Shown: one piece after another, positions 26,698-34,812 of the stretch
Layout: each line of letters starts with the position of its first letter
Numbering within the stretch: the stretch's first letter is position 1
Assembly (NCBI RefSeq): GCF_001610955.1
Contig: NZ_CP014335.1
Coordinates: 1,901,001-1,965,000, forward strand
Origin: Geobacillus thermoleovorans
Lineage (GTDB): Bacteria > Bacillota > Bacilli > Bacillales > Anoxybacillaceae
Reading direction: 5' to 3'
DNA length: 64,000 bases
Notes under the pieces: generated by a model
What the model was told of the DNA's origin: nothing
Databases searched by the model: none
The model's input: only the letters and a program-made list of their open reading frames with translations
Program-made: the position numbers and the translations under genes

Positions 26698-27897
26698 TTA
26701 AATAATCTCTTTTTCTCTTAACTTCTGAATGTCCTCCTCGGACAGGCCAAGCATTGTCTGCAAAATCTCTTCCGTATGCTCCCCTAAATCGGGCGCAATA
26801 CGGCGCACCGCGCCCGGCGTTTTTTCAAATTTCGGCACGATGCCGGGCACTTTAATTTTGCCAAGGCGCGGATGGGCGACTTCAATGATGTTTTCCCGTG
26901 CTTGATAGTGCGGATGCTCAAAAATGTCTTTAATGCTTAAAATCGGACTGACCGGCACCCCATGCTCATCCAAAATGCGGAGCAGTTCATCGCGCGGCTT
27001 GGTGCGGATCCAGTCGGCGACGATGCCGTTTGTTTCTTCATGATGGGCGAGGCGCCGTTCATTCGTACAAAACTTCTCATTGGTCAACAAATCTTCGCGG
27101 CCCATCGCTTTCGCCAGCCGTTCGAACGTCGAATCGGTGCTCGTCACCAACACGACCCAATGCCCGTCCTTTGTCATAAACGTGCCGGCCGGGCTCGAAT
27201 GCCCGGACAATCCCGGCGACCGCTCGCGCACTTTGCCCAACTGGTCATATTCAGCGATCAAAAATTCCATCATGCGGAATACCGATTCGTAAAGGCCGAT
27301 ATCGACCATTTGCCCTTCCCCATCGGGGTGAACATCGCGGTAATAAATGGCGGTCACCGCTGCAAAGGCGACATAAATGCCGGTAATGTAGTCAGTTAAC
27401 GAAAACGATGGGCTGACCGGTGGACGGTCCGGATACCCTTGCAAATACGTAAACCCGCTGAACGCCGTCGCCGGCGTGCCAAACCCGGCTTTTTCGCGAA
27501 ACGGCCCCGTTTGTCCGTAACCAGAGACGCGAATCATGACCAAATTCGGATTGATTTGTTTCAGCTCTTCATATCCGCCTCCCCATTTTTCCAACGTGCC
27601 AGGGCGGAAGTTTTCAATGACAATATCGACGTGGCGGACAAGTTGTTTGAAAATGTTCATTCCTTCTTCTTTGCGCAAATCCAACGTGAGCGACCGTTTA
27701 TTGCGCGCCAACCCCGGCCAGCGAAGCGGTTCTCCATCCTTAAACGGCCCGACATGGCGCAATGTGTCCCCTTTCCCCGGCAACTCCACTTTAATGACAT
27801 CGGCGCCAAAATCGCCGAGCAATACCGCACCGAACGGCGCCGCGATCATCGTTGAAACATCGAGCACTTTGACACCCTCCAACGGCAAACGACCCAT
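26698..27897 (-). CDS. Family III (CaiB/BaiF) CoA transferase
   Basis: 399 residues from ATG 27897 (GGGGGAGGAGAGCATC upstream). The N-terminus VKVLDVSTMIAAPFGAVLLGDFGADVIKVE is diagnostic, followed by RNKRSLTLDLRKEEG and DIVIENFRPGTLEKWG. The catalytic aspartate is in MVDIGLYESVFRMMEF. It moves CoA between carboxylic acids; donor and acceptor are unknown. Third gene of the iclR-aroD-caiB operon, so it probably activates or handles an acid met in the same pathway. Its stop codon lies within the insertion target of an IS remnant. Confidence 0.9.
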   Translation of the reverse strand: MGRLPLEGVKVLDVSTMIAAPFGAVLLGDFGADVIKVELPGKGDTLRHVGPFKDGEPLRWPGLARNKRSLTLDLRKEEGMNIFKQLVRHVDIVIENFRPGTLEKWGGGYEELKQINPNLVMIRVSGYGQTGPFREKAGFGTPATAFSGFTYLQGYPDRPPVSPSFSLTDYITGIYVAFAAVTAIYYRDVHPDGEGQMVDIGLYESVFRMMEFLIAEYDQLGKVRERSPGLSGHSSPAGTFMTKDGHWVVLVTSTDSTFERLAKAMGREDLLTNEKFCTNERRLAHHEETNGIVADWIRTKPRDELLRILDEHGVPVSPILSIKDIFEHPHYQARENIIEVAHPRLGKIKVPGIVPKFEKTPGAVRRIAPDLGEHTEEILQTMLGLSEEDIQKLREKEII

Positions 27898-27922
27898 GAT
27901 GCTCTCCTCCCCCAAAGTCCAA

Positions 27923-28696
27923 TTATTGGCTGTATTTCATGATGACCGACAATACATCTCTGACTTCTTCAATGGGAATTTGCCCCGGAGCTGAGCTTTG
28001 TTGGCCAACGGCAAACGTGACGGCCGAACCGAACAATCCCCCGACCAAACGAGTGATGGCGCCCAATCCTCCCATCGACATCGTAATGAGTGGGATCTCC
28101 AACCCCTGCCGCGCCTCCTCGGTCGCTTGCAACAAGGCAAGAACGTCTTGTCGCGATGTTGGCATGACCGCCACTTTGGCGATATCGGCACCATGTTGCT
28201 CAGCTTGGCGCATTTTGGCGACAAGTTCTTCCTTAGATGGCGTACAATCAAAATTATGATAGGACAAAACGAGACGCACTCCATAGCAGCGGGTCAGCTG
28301 ACGGACAGCGGGGACATAGGGCTCATGGGCAAGCTCGTAATCAAGCAAATCGATCGCGCCGCTTTGGCACACTGTTTCAAACAACCGCAGCTTTTCCTCT
28401 TCTGTCAAGGAAATCGGTCGGCCGCCCTCCAGTTCGGAACGAACCGTAAACAAAATCGGGATGTCTCCGGCGATCGCCCGCATCTCTCTCGCCGTTGCCG
28501 CCACTTGCTGTTCGTCATGAATCGCCTGGAAAAAGTCCGCACGCCATTCAATCAGATGCGGCTTTTTCGCGCTGATTTGCCTTGTTTCCTCTAACACTTG
28601 CCCCGCATCCGCTCCAACGACCGGGGCGCAAATGCACGGCTCGTCTCCCCCAATCAAGACATTGCGCACACGGACGGCGCGTTTTGAAATCGCCAT
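27923..28696 (-). CDS. aroD: Type I 3-dehydroquinate dehydratase
   Basis: 257 residues of the Schiff-base (class I) TIM-barrel dehydroquinase. Catalytic His147 (LSYHNFD) and Lys174 (DIAKVAVMP) are present. So are substrate residues Glu50/Arg52 (EWRAD), Arg86 (FTVRSELEGG), the MSMGGLGAITRLVGGLFGS loop and C-terminal QQSSAPGQ. It interconverts 3-dehydroquinate and 3-dehydroshikimate. It sits 13 nt after an IclR regulator and before a CoA transferase, opposite an MFS importer. That suggests use or uptake of quinate/shikimate-type compounds rather than ordinary aromatic synthesis. Confidence 0.9.
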   Translation of the reverse strand: MAISKRAVRVRNVLIGGDEPCICAPVVGADAGQVLEETRQISAKKPHLIEWRADFFQAIHDEQQVAATAREMRAIAGDIPILFTVRSELEGGRPISLTEEEKLRLFETVCQSGAIDLLDYELAHEPYVPAVRQLTRCYGVRLVLSYHNFDCTPSKEELVAKMRQAEQHGADIAKVAVMPTSRQDVLALLQATEEARQGLEIPLITMSMGGLGAITRLVGGLFGSAVTFAVGQQSSAPGQIPIEEVRDVLSVIMKYSQ

Positions 28697-28709
28697 ATGC
28701 TCTTCCCCC

Positions 28710-29477
28710 TTATGGTCGATAACCTAGTTTTTCTGAAATCGCTTGCGCTCCTTCTTTCACGATCGTTTCGAACTTCTCGAGCACGTCCGGCGTAAACCGA
28801 TGCGTCGGCCCGGAGATGGACAAGCAGGCGCTAACTTCCCCACGGATATTGAAAATCGGCGCCGCAACGGCCGCAGAGCCGACTTCCCGTTCATCGATGC
28901 TAGACGCAACGCCGCGCTCCCGAATCACCTCAAGCTCCGCCGCTAGACGAGCCAAGCGTTCCTTTGTCGGCATTTGCGCGAAAATTCGCTCTTGAAAGGC
29001 GGGCGATTGGTATGCCAACAATACTTTTCCTCCCGCGCCCGCCCAAAGCGGCAGCCGCTCGCCGATTCTCACCATATGGCGCAGCGCCTGAAGCCCCTCG
29101 CACTGTTCGACGCAAACGCGGGCATCTTGTTCCAGCACGTATAAGTTCACCGTCTCCCGCGTCTCGTCGCGCAGCCGCTCCATCACAGGCCGCGCGATTT
29201 CCCGCACTTTAATCGATTTGCCGGCAATATATCCTAAATAGTACAATCCTTGTCCAAGACGGTACTTTAACGTCTCCGGATCTTTGACGACCAAGCGGTT
29301 TTGCTCCAGCGTAGCGAGCAGGCGCGTTGTCGTTGATTTGGCCAGCGAAATTTTTTTCGCAATTTCGGTGAGCGATAACGCTTGTTCCTCCAGGGTGAAA
29401 CAATATAAGATGTCAATGGCCCGTTGCACCGTGCGCAAGCTCGTCTCATGTTTCTTTTCTTCCGTCAACTCGTTCAT
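28710..29477 (-). CDS. IclR-family transcriptional regulator
   Basis: 255 residues from ATG 29477 (AAAGGAGGGACA). N-terminal winged helix: TVQRAIDILYCFTLEEQALSLTEIAKKISLAKSTTTRLLATLEQ (cited parts: LTEIAKKI, STTTRLLATLEQ). C-terminal IclR sensor domain: GAGGKVLLAY, ASSIDEREVGSAAVAAPIF, SISGPTHRF. IclR proteins often control aromatic or sugar-acid catabolism. It is first in an operon with aroD and caiB, and is divergent from an MFS transporter. Its own promoter and that of the transporter carry near-identical operators in mirror orientation. Confidence 0.92.
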   Translation of the reverse strand: MNELTEEKKHETSLRTVQRAIDILYCFTLEEQALSLTEIAKKISLAKSTTTRLLATLEQNRLVVKDPETLKYRLGQGLYYLGYIAGKSIKVREIARPVMERLRDETRETVNLYVLEQDARVCVEQCEGLQALRHMVRIGERLPLWAGAGGKVLLAYQSPAFQERIFAQMPTKERLARLAAELEVIRERGVASSIDEREVGSAAVAAPIFNIRGEVSACLSISGPTHRFTPDVLEKFETIVKEGAQAISEKLGYRP

Positions 29478-29497
29478 TGTCCCTCCTTTCTTCATTG

Positions 29498-29572
29498 TTC
29501 CGACAAATGGAATTTAATTTCTATCAGTGGAACTCTATTTTCATTTTAGCATCTTGTCTCATCGCTATTCAA
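29498..29572 (-). promoter_or_regulatory. iclR promoter with IclR operator pair
   Basis: On the minus strand TTGAAT (29572-29567), 18-nt spacer, TAAAAT (29548-29543). Starting 6 nt further on is operator B, AGAGTTCCACTGATAGAAA (29536-29518). A second related box with GTTCC/GGAAT (29498-29514) follows 20 bp downstream, just before the ribosome site. Repressor binding here would block the start site. Confidence 0.7.
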
Positions 29573-29800
29573 GCATTTTTCACTTTTCTTTACATTTTCG
29601 ATTTCAGAGGAAATATAGCTAGACAACGACGCTCCGCAAATGGAGAAGGTTTATGCAGCTTGACCTTCCCGATCTTCGAGAATCAGCGATTGAGAAGAAA
29701 TGCCGCTTTTTGCCGAACTCTTCTTTTGACATCCATAAGTTCCCGCCCCATTGATTTTCATGACTCATCGCATAAATAGTTCAAATTTTTCAGCAAGTTA
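29573..29800. other. Central part of the iclR-MFS divergent region
   Basis: About 230 nt between the two mirrored promoters. It is AT-rich, with no frame that has a ribosome site and no clear hairpin. I see nothing supportable beyond spacer DNA. Confidence 0.55.
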
Positions 29801-29880
29801 TAGACAAAAGAAAGTGAAATTTGTTATAATCCATTCAAGAGTTCCATTGATAGAAAATGAATTACATAGAACGGAACAAA
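29801..29880 (+). promoter_or_regulatory. MFS transporter promoter with mirrored IclR operator pair
   Basis: TAGACA (29801-29806), 18-nt spacer, TATAAT (29825-29830). Starting 7 nt later is AGAGTTCCATTGATAGAAA (29838-29856), identical at 18 of 19 positions to operator B of iclR. A second box (29860-29880) with TAGAACGGAAC follows 20 bp on. The mRNA leader to the ATG at 30060 is then about 220 nt. Confidence 0.75.
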
Positions 29881-30059
29881 GAGAAGGAGGGACGAACGAC
29901 AAGACTTTCGGCTTCACTGTAAAAGGAAGACAAACAACGTTGTCAAACCGTTTAGCCCAACACTTGCTATGGAACCATCATTTCTCATAAATCTCACGTC
30001 CATTTTTTTCACTAAGAACTGTATACGTTTTCCTACTAAGAACCAAACAAGGATGGTGA

Positions 30060-31379
30060 ATGACCATGAAGAAAAAACGACGTTGGGCGATTGCATTTTT
30101 GATCGCCTTAGGAGTCATTATCAACTATTTTGATCGCATTAACATGTCGGTCGGCATTCAGCCGCTGTCGAAAGAATTCAGCCTAACGCCCGGACAGCTT
30201 GGCATTTTGTTGTCAGCCTTTGCTTGGTCATACGCCATTTTGCAAATTCCAGCCGGCGTTATTCTCGATAAAATCGGCGTCAAATGGGTGACGCGCGTTG
30301 GAACGATCATTTGGGCGGCGGCGTGTTTCTTGACCGCCATCGCCAGCGGACAAGGGCTTGTCATGTTATCGCGCGTCTTGTTGGGCATCGGGGAAGCTCC
30401 GTATTTCCCGTCAGCCGCCAAAGCGGTCGGTCAATGGTTCCCGCGTCATGAGCGAGCCACCGCGATTTCCCTTTATGACGCCCAATCAAAGCTGTCGAAC
30501 GCCATCGGCACCCCGATTATCGCTTGGATCATCACCGAGTGGGGATGGCGGGCTGGATTTTATACGACCGCGGTGCTCAGCTTGATTTACGCCGTCATCT
30601 TCTGGGTGACATACCGCGACCCGCATGAAGACAAACGGCTGTCCAAAGAAGAGTACGATTACATCGTCCAAGGCGGGGCGCAAAAGTCGGACGAAACATC
30701 CGGAAACGTTTGGGAGACGATTCGGTATTTGCTGACGAAGAAAAAAGTGTGGGCGACATTGATCGGGTTTGCCGCCTACGGTTACTCATGGTTTTTGTTT
30801 CTCACGTGGCTGCCCGGCTATTTGGCGACGGAAATGCACATGTCGGTGTTGAAATCGGGCTGGTACGCCTCAATTCCATGGATCGTCGGCACGATTTCGG
30901 AAATCGTGATCGGCGGATGGCTCGTCGACCGGCTCATCAACAAAGGAGGCCATTCGACGCGCGTGCGAAAAACGTTTTTAGTCATCGGCATGCTGCTCGG
31001 ACTGTCTGTCATCGGCGCCGCCTTTACGACAAATCCGAACATTGCGATTCTTTGCATTTCGATTGCACTCGGCGGCTTAGTCATCACATCATCGATCGCC
31101 TACAGCATTCCGACCTTTATTGCTCCTAAAGGAACTGTTGGAACATTAACCGGCCTTTTGACGTTCGGCAACAACTCGATGGCAATTGTCGCACCGATCG
31201 TCACCGGCTTTATCGTTCAAGCGACCGGCTCGTTTATGTACGCCTTTCTCGTCGCGGCGCTTATTTTGCTCGCCGGCATTTTCAGTTATATCTTTTTGCT
31301 AACCGATTTGGAGCCGATCGAGCCGATCCCAAAGCCTGAAGCAGCTCAAAGAACAGTCATCCCACACATCAAAGCGTGA
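30060..31379 (+). CDS. MFS transporter, anion:cation symporter (ACS) family
   Basis: 439 residues, 12 predicted membrane helices. INYFDRINMSVGIQPLSKEF and LSRVLLGIGEAPYFPSAAKAVGQWFPRHERATA (cited parts: GIGEAPYFPS, WFPRHERA) are typical of the hexuronate/glucarate/aromatic-acid symporters of the ACS family. AAGGA lies 6 nt before ATG 30060; a second ATG at 30066 is possible. It is divergent from iclR-aroD-caiB and shares its operator, so it should import the compound those genes act on, such as a quinate/shikimate-type or sugar acid. Confidence 0.9.
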   Translation: MTMKKKRRWAIAFLIALGVIINYFDRINMSVGIQPLSKEFSLTPGQLGILLSAFAWSYAILQIPAGVILDKIGVKWVTRVGTIIWAAACFLTAIASGQGLVMLSRVLLGIGEAPYFPSAAKAVGQWFPRHERATAISLYDAQSKLSNAIGTPIIAWIITEWGWRAGFYTTAVLSLIYAVIFWVTYRDPHEDKRLSKEEYDYIVQGGAQKSDETSGNVWETIRYLLTKKKVWATLIGFAAYGYSWFLFLTWLPGYLATEMHMSVLKSGWYASIPWIVGTISEIVIGGWLVDRLINKGGHSTRVRKTFLVIGMLLGLSVIGAAFTTNPNIAILCISIALGGLVITSSIAYSIPTFIAPKGTVGTLTGLLTFGNNSMAIVAPIVTGFIVQATGSFMYAFLVAALILLAGIFSYIFLLTDLEPIEPIPKPEAAQRTVIPHIKA

Positions 31380-31392
31380 TAAACAAGCTAGG

Positions 31393-31438
31393 AGCGCCTT
31401 CACCCGAGCGATGAGCAAGCCGGATGGAGGCGCTTTTT
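31393..31438 (+). terminator. Terminator after the MFS gene
   Basis: AGCGCCT (31393-31399) pairs with AGGCGCT (31428-31434) followed by TTTTT; the loop is long (28 nt). Confidence 0.7.
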
Positions 31439-31491
31439 CATCAGTTCGCTGCCGAATGATGTGAGATTGCACTAGCCACATTCAAAACAAT

Positions 31492-31522
31492 GGTCCGAAG
31501 CCTCGACAGTGGCTCTCGGACC
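31492..31522 (-). terminator. Probable terminator of the TRAP operon
   Basis: GGTCCGA (31492-31498) and TCGGACC (31516-31522) form a stem with inner pairs. On the minus strand ATTGTTTT follows, 47 nt past the dctM stop. Confidence 0.55.
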
Positions 31523-31568
31523 TACCTTTTCTCGCCATGACTTCTGTCCTTCCAAGATCAAGTTTGCA

Positions 31569-32852
31569 TCAATGCCCCGCAAACCACCCAAGCGGCACGG
31601 TCACAAGAGACGGGAAGAAAATCAACAAAAGCAACAGGAGCGTTTCCACAAGCAAAAATGGCCAAACTCCTTTCATAATGTCTTCCATGCTGATTTTCCC
31701 GACCCCGCAGGCGACGTTCAGCACCGTGCCGACCGGCGGCGTGAGCAGCCCGATGCAGTTGTTCAGGATAAACAGCACCCCGAAGTACACCGGATCGATT
31801 CCCGCCTTTTCGATAATCGGCATCAACACCGGCGTCAAAATGAGCACCGTCGGCGTCAAGTCCATCGCTGTTCCGACCAATAGCACCAACGCGTTAATGG
31901 CCAAAAGCAGCGCCAGCGGATGATCGATGAGCGGCGCGAGCACGTCCGTGACGATCGCCGGAATGTTGGCGACCGTAATGAGCCAGGCCGACACCATGGC
32001 CGCCGCCACCAAAAACATGACGACACTTGTCGTTTTCGCCGCGGCCACGAGCACGTGAAACAAGTCTTTCACCTTCAGTTCGCGGTAAATGCACATGCCG
32101 ACAATCAACGCGTAAAACGCGGCCACCACCGCCGCCTCGGTCGGCGTAAACACACCCCCGCGCAGCCCGCCGACAATGATCACCGGCAGCAGCAGCGCCC
32201 AAAACGCCTCGCGGGTCGCCCGCCAAATGTCTTTCGCCGATTGGCGCGGAAGCACCTCGGCTTGATCCCTCCGCGTCACCCACCACCAGCAGACCGCCAA
32301 AGAAATCCCAAGCAGAATCCCCGGAACGATGCCGGCCATAAACAATTTCGTAATCGACACGCCGCTTGTCACCCCAAAGATGATCATCGGGATGCTCGGC
32401 GGAATGATCGGCGCGATAATGCCGCCGGCGGCGATGAGGCCGGCCGACCGATTGCGGTTGTACCCGGCTTTGACCATCATCGGGATGAGAATGGCCCCAA
32501 GCGCCGCCGTGTCGGCCACCGCCGAACCCGACAAGCCGGCAAACAGCACGCTCGCGATAATGGCGACATACCCCAGCCCGCCGCGGATGTGGCCGACAAG
32601 CGCCATGGCGAAGCGAATGATCCGTCTTGATATGCCTCCGGCGTTCATCAGCTCTCCGGCGAGAATAAAGAACGGAATCGCCATCAGAGGAAAGCTGTCC
32701 GCGCCGCTGATTAAGTTTTGCGCGATGATTTGCGTATCAAAAATATTCAAGTAAAACATGAGGGCAACGCCGCTGACTAACAGCGCAAACGCGATTGGCA
32801 TCCCGAGCGCCATCACGCCAAGGAGCGATCCGACAAACACGACTAACGCCAT
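31569..32852 (-). CDS. dctM: TRAP transporter large permease (DctM)
   Basis: 427 residues, about 12 membrane spans, with LLGVMALGMPIAFALLVSGVALM, GGISRRIIRFAMALVGHIRGGLGYVAIIASVLFAGLSGSAVADTAALG (cited part: FAGLSGSAVADTAALG) and a C-terminal TPPVGTVLNVACGVG typical of DctM. It is the sodium-coupled transport subunit of a TRAP importer for organic acids. Its ATG immediately follows the dctQ stop codon, so translation is coupled; GGAGGTGAACGG is upstream. Confidence 0.94.
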   Translation of the reverse strand: MALVVFVGSLLGVMALGMPIAFALLVSGVALMFYLNIFDTQIIAQNLISGADSFPLMAIPFFILAGELMNAGGISRRIIRFAMALVGHIRGGLGYVAIIASVLFAGLSGSAVADTAALGAILIPMMVKAGYNRNRSAGLIAAGGIIAPIIPPSIPMIIFGVTSGVSITKLFMAGIVPGILLGISLAVCWWWVTRRDQAEVLPRQSAKDIWRATREAFWALLLPVIIVGGLRGGVFTPTEAAVVAAFYALIVGMCIYRELKVKDLFHVLVAAAKTTSVVMFLVAAAMVSAWLITVANIPAIVTDVLAPLIDHPLALLLAINALVLLVGTAMDLTPTVLILTPVLMPIIEKAGIDPVYFGVLFILNNCIGLLTPPVGTVLNVACGVGKISMEDIMKGVWPFLLVETLLLLLLIFFPSLVTVPLGWFAGH

Positions 32853-33443
32853 CTACCGTTCACCTCCCGCGGCGCCTTGCTTTCGCCCGAGCGCCAGTTC
32901 TGTCGCTTCGTGTTGCACTGGAGCGGCCGCCATGATTGCTTCTTCGGATTCTTTCATTCTCGTCAACTCGTCAATCGCCCCGGTGCGAAACAGCGCCTGA
33001 TACAGATGAAACAAGATGATGAGGCCCATGCCGATGCTCACGACAAGCCCAGTTCCGTAGATGAACGCCATCGGCAGCCCGGTCGCCGGAGCCCGGCTTC
33101 CGACACTGCTGAGCGTAATTTTCCAGCTTCCGTCAAACAGCAAATAGAGCACGTAAAGCACGATGGCGTTGCTGATGACAAACACGATGCGCTTGGCGCC
33201 GGTCGGCAGCTTTCTCACCAATGTGTCGACGCCTAGATGGTCATTGTCCTTCAAAGCACCAATGGCTCCAAGAAACGACATCCAAATGAAGAGAAAGCGC
33301 GACATTTCTTCCGACCAAGTGATGCCGGAGTTAAACCCATAGCGGAGTACGACATTGCCGAACACAAGAATGGACATGAAAGCGAGACAGAACGCCATCA
33401 ATGCGTTGAGCGTCTTCTCCAGAACGGCTCCGATCCTTTTCAT
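32853..33443 (-). CDS. dctQ: TRAP transporter small permease (DctQ)
   Basis: 196 residues, four membrane spans. The DctQ signature GITWSEEMSRFLFIWMSFLGA is present. Starting at ATG 33443 (GGAGGGAACAACG) removes five spurious N-terminal residues. The C-terminal 45 residues are longer and more polar than usual. Sits between dctP and dctM. Confidence 0.92.
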   Translation of the reverse strand: MKRIGAVLEKTLNALMAFCLAFMSILVFGNVVLRYGFNSGITWSEEMSRFLFIWMSFLGAIGALKDNDHLGVDTLVRKLPTGAKRIVFVISNAIVLYVLYLLFDGSWKITLSSVGSRAPATGLPMAFIYGTGLVVSIGMGLIILFHLYQALFRTGAIDELTRMKESEEAIMAAAPVQHEATELALGRKQGAAGGER

Positions 33444-33477
33444 CGTTGTTCCCTCCAAGTCTGAAAGAATGGAAGGA

Positions 33478-33504
33478 CTCTTAAGGGGCAGTCCCCCTTA
33501 AGAG
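33478..33504. repeat. Intercistronic hairpin between dctP and dctQ
   Basis: CTCTTAAGGGG (33478-33488) and CCCCTTAAGAG (33494-33504) form a perfect 11-bp stem with a 5-nt loop. There is no T run, so it probably protects the dctP transcript end and keeps binding protein in excess over the permease. Confidence 0.65.
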
Positions 33505-33521
33505 CCGGCTTTGCCATTCTG

Positions 33522-34538
33522 TTATTTTCCTGCTTCAATCAATTCGTTCACTAAATCTTGCCCAAATTTCGGCGCATATTTTTGATAGATTGGCTGCACT
33601 TTTTCCACGAATTTTTGCTTCTCTTCCGGGGACAGCTCGGTAATGACCATTCCTTGCTGTTTCAAATAGTCGAACATTTTCTCATCTTCTTCTTGATTAA
33701 GCTTTCGCTGATAGTCTCTTGCTTCTTCCGCCGCTTTTGTAATGATGTCTTTTTCTTTGTCCGTCAACGTGTCCCAAAACTTTTTGCTGATGAGCAGCGG
33801 GCTCGCATTGTAGACGTGGCCGGTTTTCGTCAAATATTTTTGCACTTCGTAAAACTTATTGATTGCGACATTCCCGACAGGGTTTTCCTGGCCGTCTACA
33901 ACGTGTTGTTCTAAAGCGGTGAACAGCTCGGTAAAGGCCATCGGTACCGGAGTGGCTCCTAACTCTTTCCACAAGTCAATATGAAGGTCATTTTCCAATG
34001 TCCGAATTTTCAACCCTTTAATGTCATCCACGCTTTTGACTTCCCGCACGTTGTTCGTCAAATGGCGGAAGCCGTTTTCCCAATAGTTCAGGCCGATCAC
34101 GCCGACAGACGGCAAATCGTTGAGCAAGTCTTGACCGATTTTCCCATCCAGCACTTTGTAAGCGGTTTCCCGATCTTTGAATAAAAACGGCAAGTCTAAC
34201 ACCCCAAGGCGCGGCGCAAAGGAAGCGATCGGACCGGTCGACATCGTCGATCCTTGGATGGTTCCCATCTTCAGCGCTTCAAACACCGCCAAATCTCCCC
34301 CAAGCTGCCCATCCGGATACACTTCGACTTTGATCGATCCGTTTGTCTCTTTTTCCACGATTTCGGCAAATTTGTACAGCCCTTTCGTCAACGAACGATC
34401 TTTTGATGTCGCGACGGCCATCTTCATCACTTTTGGTTCTGCTTTTTTCGCCGCACCGCCTCCTTGCGGCTCAGATTTCGATGAGCACCCCGCAAGCACC
34501 AACAGGCAGGCAAACAACAACACCAACATCTTTTTCAT
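33522..34538 (-). CDS. dctP: TRAP transporter substrate-binding lipoprotein (DctP)
   Basis: 338 residues from ATG 34538. Signal peptide with lipobox LVLAGC (Cys18), then a linker, then the DctP fold: FAEIVEKETNGSIKVEVYPDGQLGGDLAVFEALKMG, LDLPFLFKDRETAYKVLDG, and GLKIRTLENDLHIDLWKELGATPVPMAFTELFTALEQHVVDGQENP (key: the arginine in KIRT and the VDGQENP motif). The conserved arginine binds the ligand's carboxylate. The ligand is an organic acid of unknown identity. The promoter is either far upstream (41 kb) or in the AT-rich 34.6-34.8 kb gap. Confidence 0.93.
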   Translation of the reverse strand: MKKMLVLLFACLLVLAGCSSKSEPQGGGAAKKAEPKVMKMAVATSKDRSLTKGLYKFAEIVEKETNGSIKVEVYPDGQLGGDLAVFEALKMGTIQGSTMSTGPIASFAPRLGVLDLPFLFKDRETAYKVLDGKIGQDLLNDLPSVGVIGLNYWENGFRHLTNNVREVKSVDDIKGLKIRTLENDLHIDLWKELGATPVPMAFTELFTALEQHVVDGQENPVGNVAINKFYEVQKYLTKTGHVYNASPLLISKKFWDTLTDKEKDIITKAAEEARDYQRKLNQEEDEKMFDYLKQQGMVITELSPEEKQKFVEKVQPIYQKYAPKFGQDLVNELIEAGK

Positions 34539-34766
34539 TACCTTTTCCCCCTTCTTTCCTCTATAGTGCAATGGTTGATGCAGCCGAACGGATCAACCGG
34601 CTGGCATCGTGTTGTATGTTGAACCCGCATTCCCGTTTTGCCGCAGGCCATTCTGTTCTCTCTCGACCGCGGCCGGTCATGCGGGAAACAACCAAATGAA
34701 TGGAGCATTTATTTTTAATAAACAGAATTAATATATAAAATTTTCAGATAACTATGAATACGTGTA

Positions 34767-34796
34767 TGGCAGCCTCCCTTGTAGGAAGCGCTGCCA
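34767..34796. repeat. Stem-loop between the isomerase-like gene and dctP
   Basis: TGGCAGC (34767-34773) and GCTGCCA (34790-34796). On the minus strand no T run follows, so it may be a partial terminator or processing site between the enzyme genes and dctPQM. The 34.57-34.81 kb gap has no gene. It contains an AT-rich block with TTTATT-N3-AATAAA (near 34710-34725) that could be an operator. Confidence 0.45.
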
Positions 34797-34812
34797 AACT
34801 TTTGTTTATCGA

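Noticed and set aside
30020..30033. cre box upstream of the MFS gene
   Set aside because: Two mismatches to the consensus, including a terminal base.
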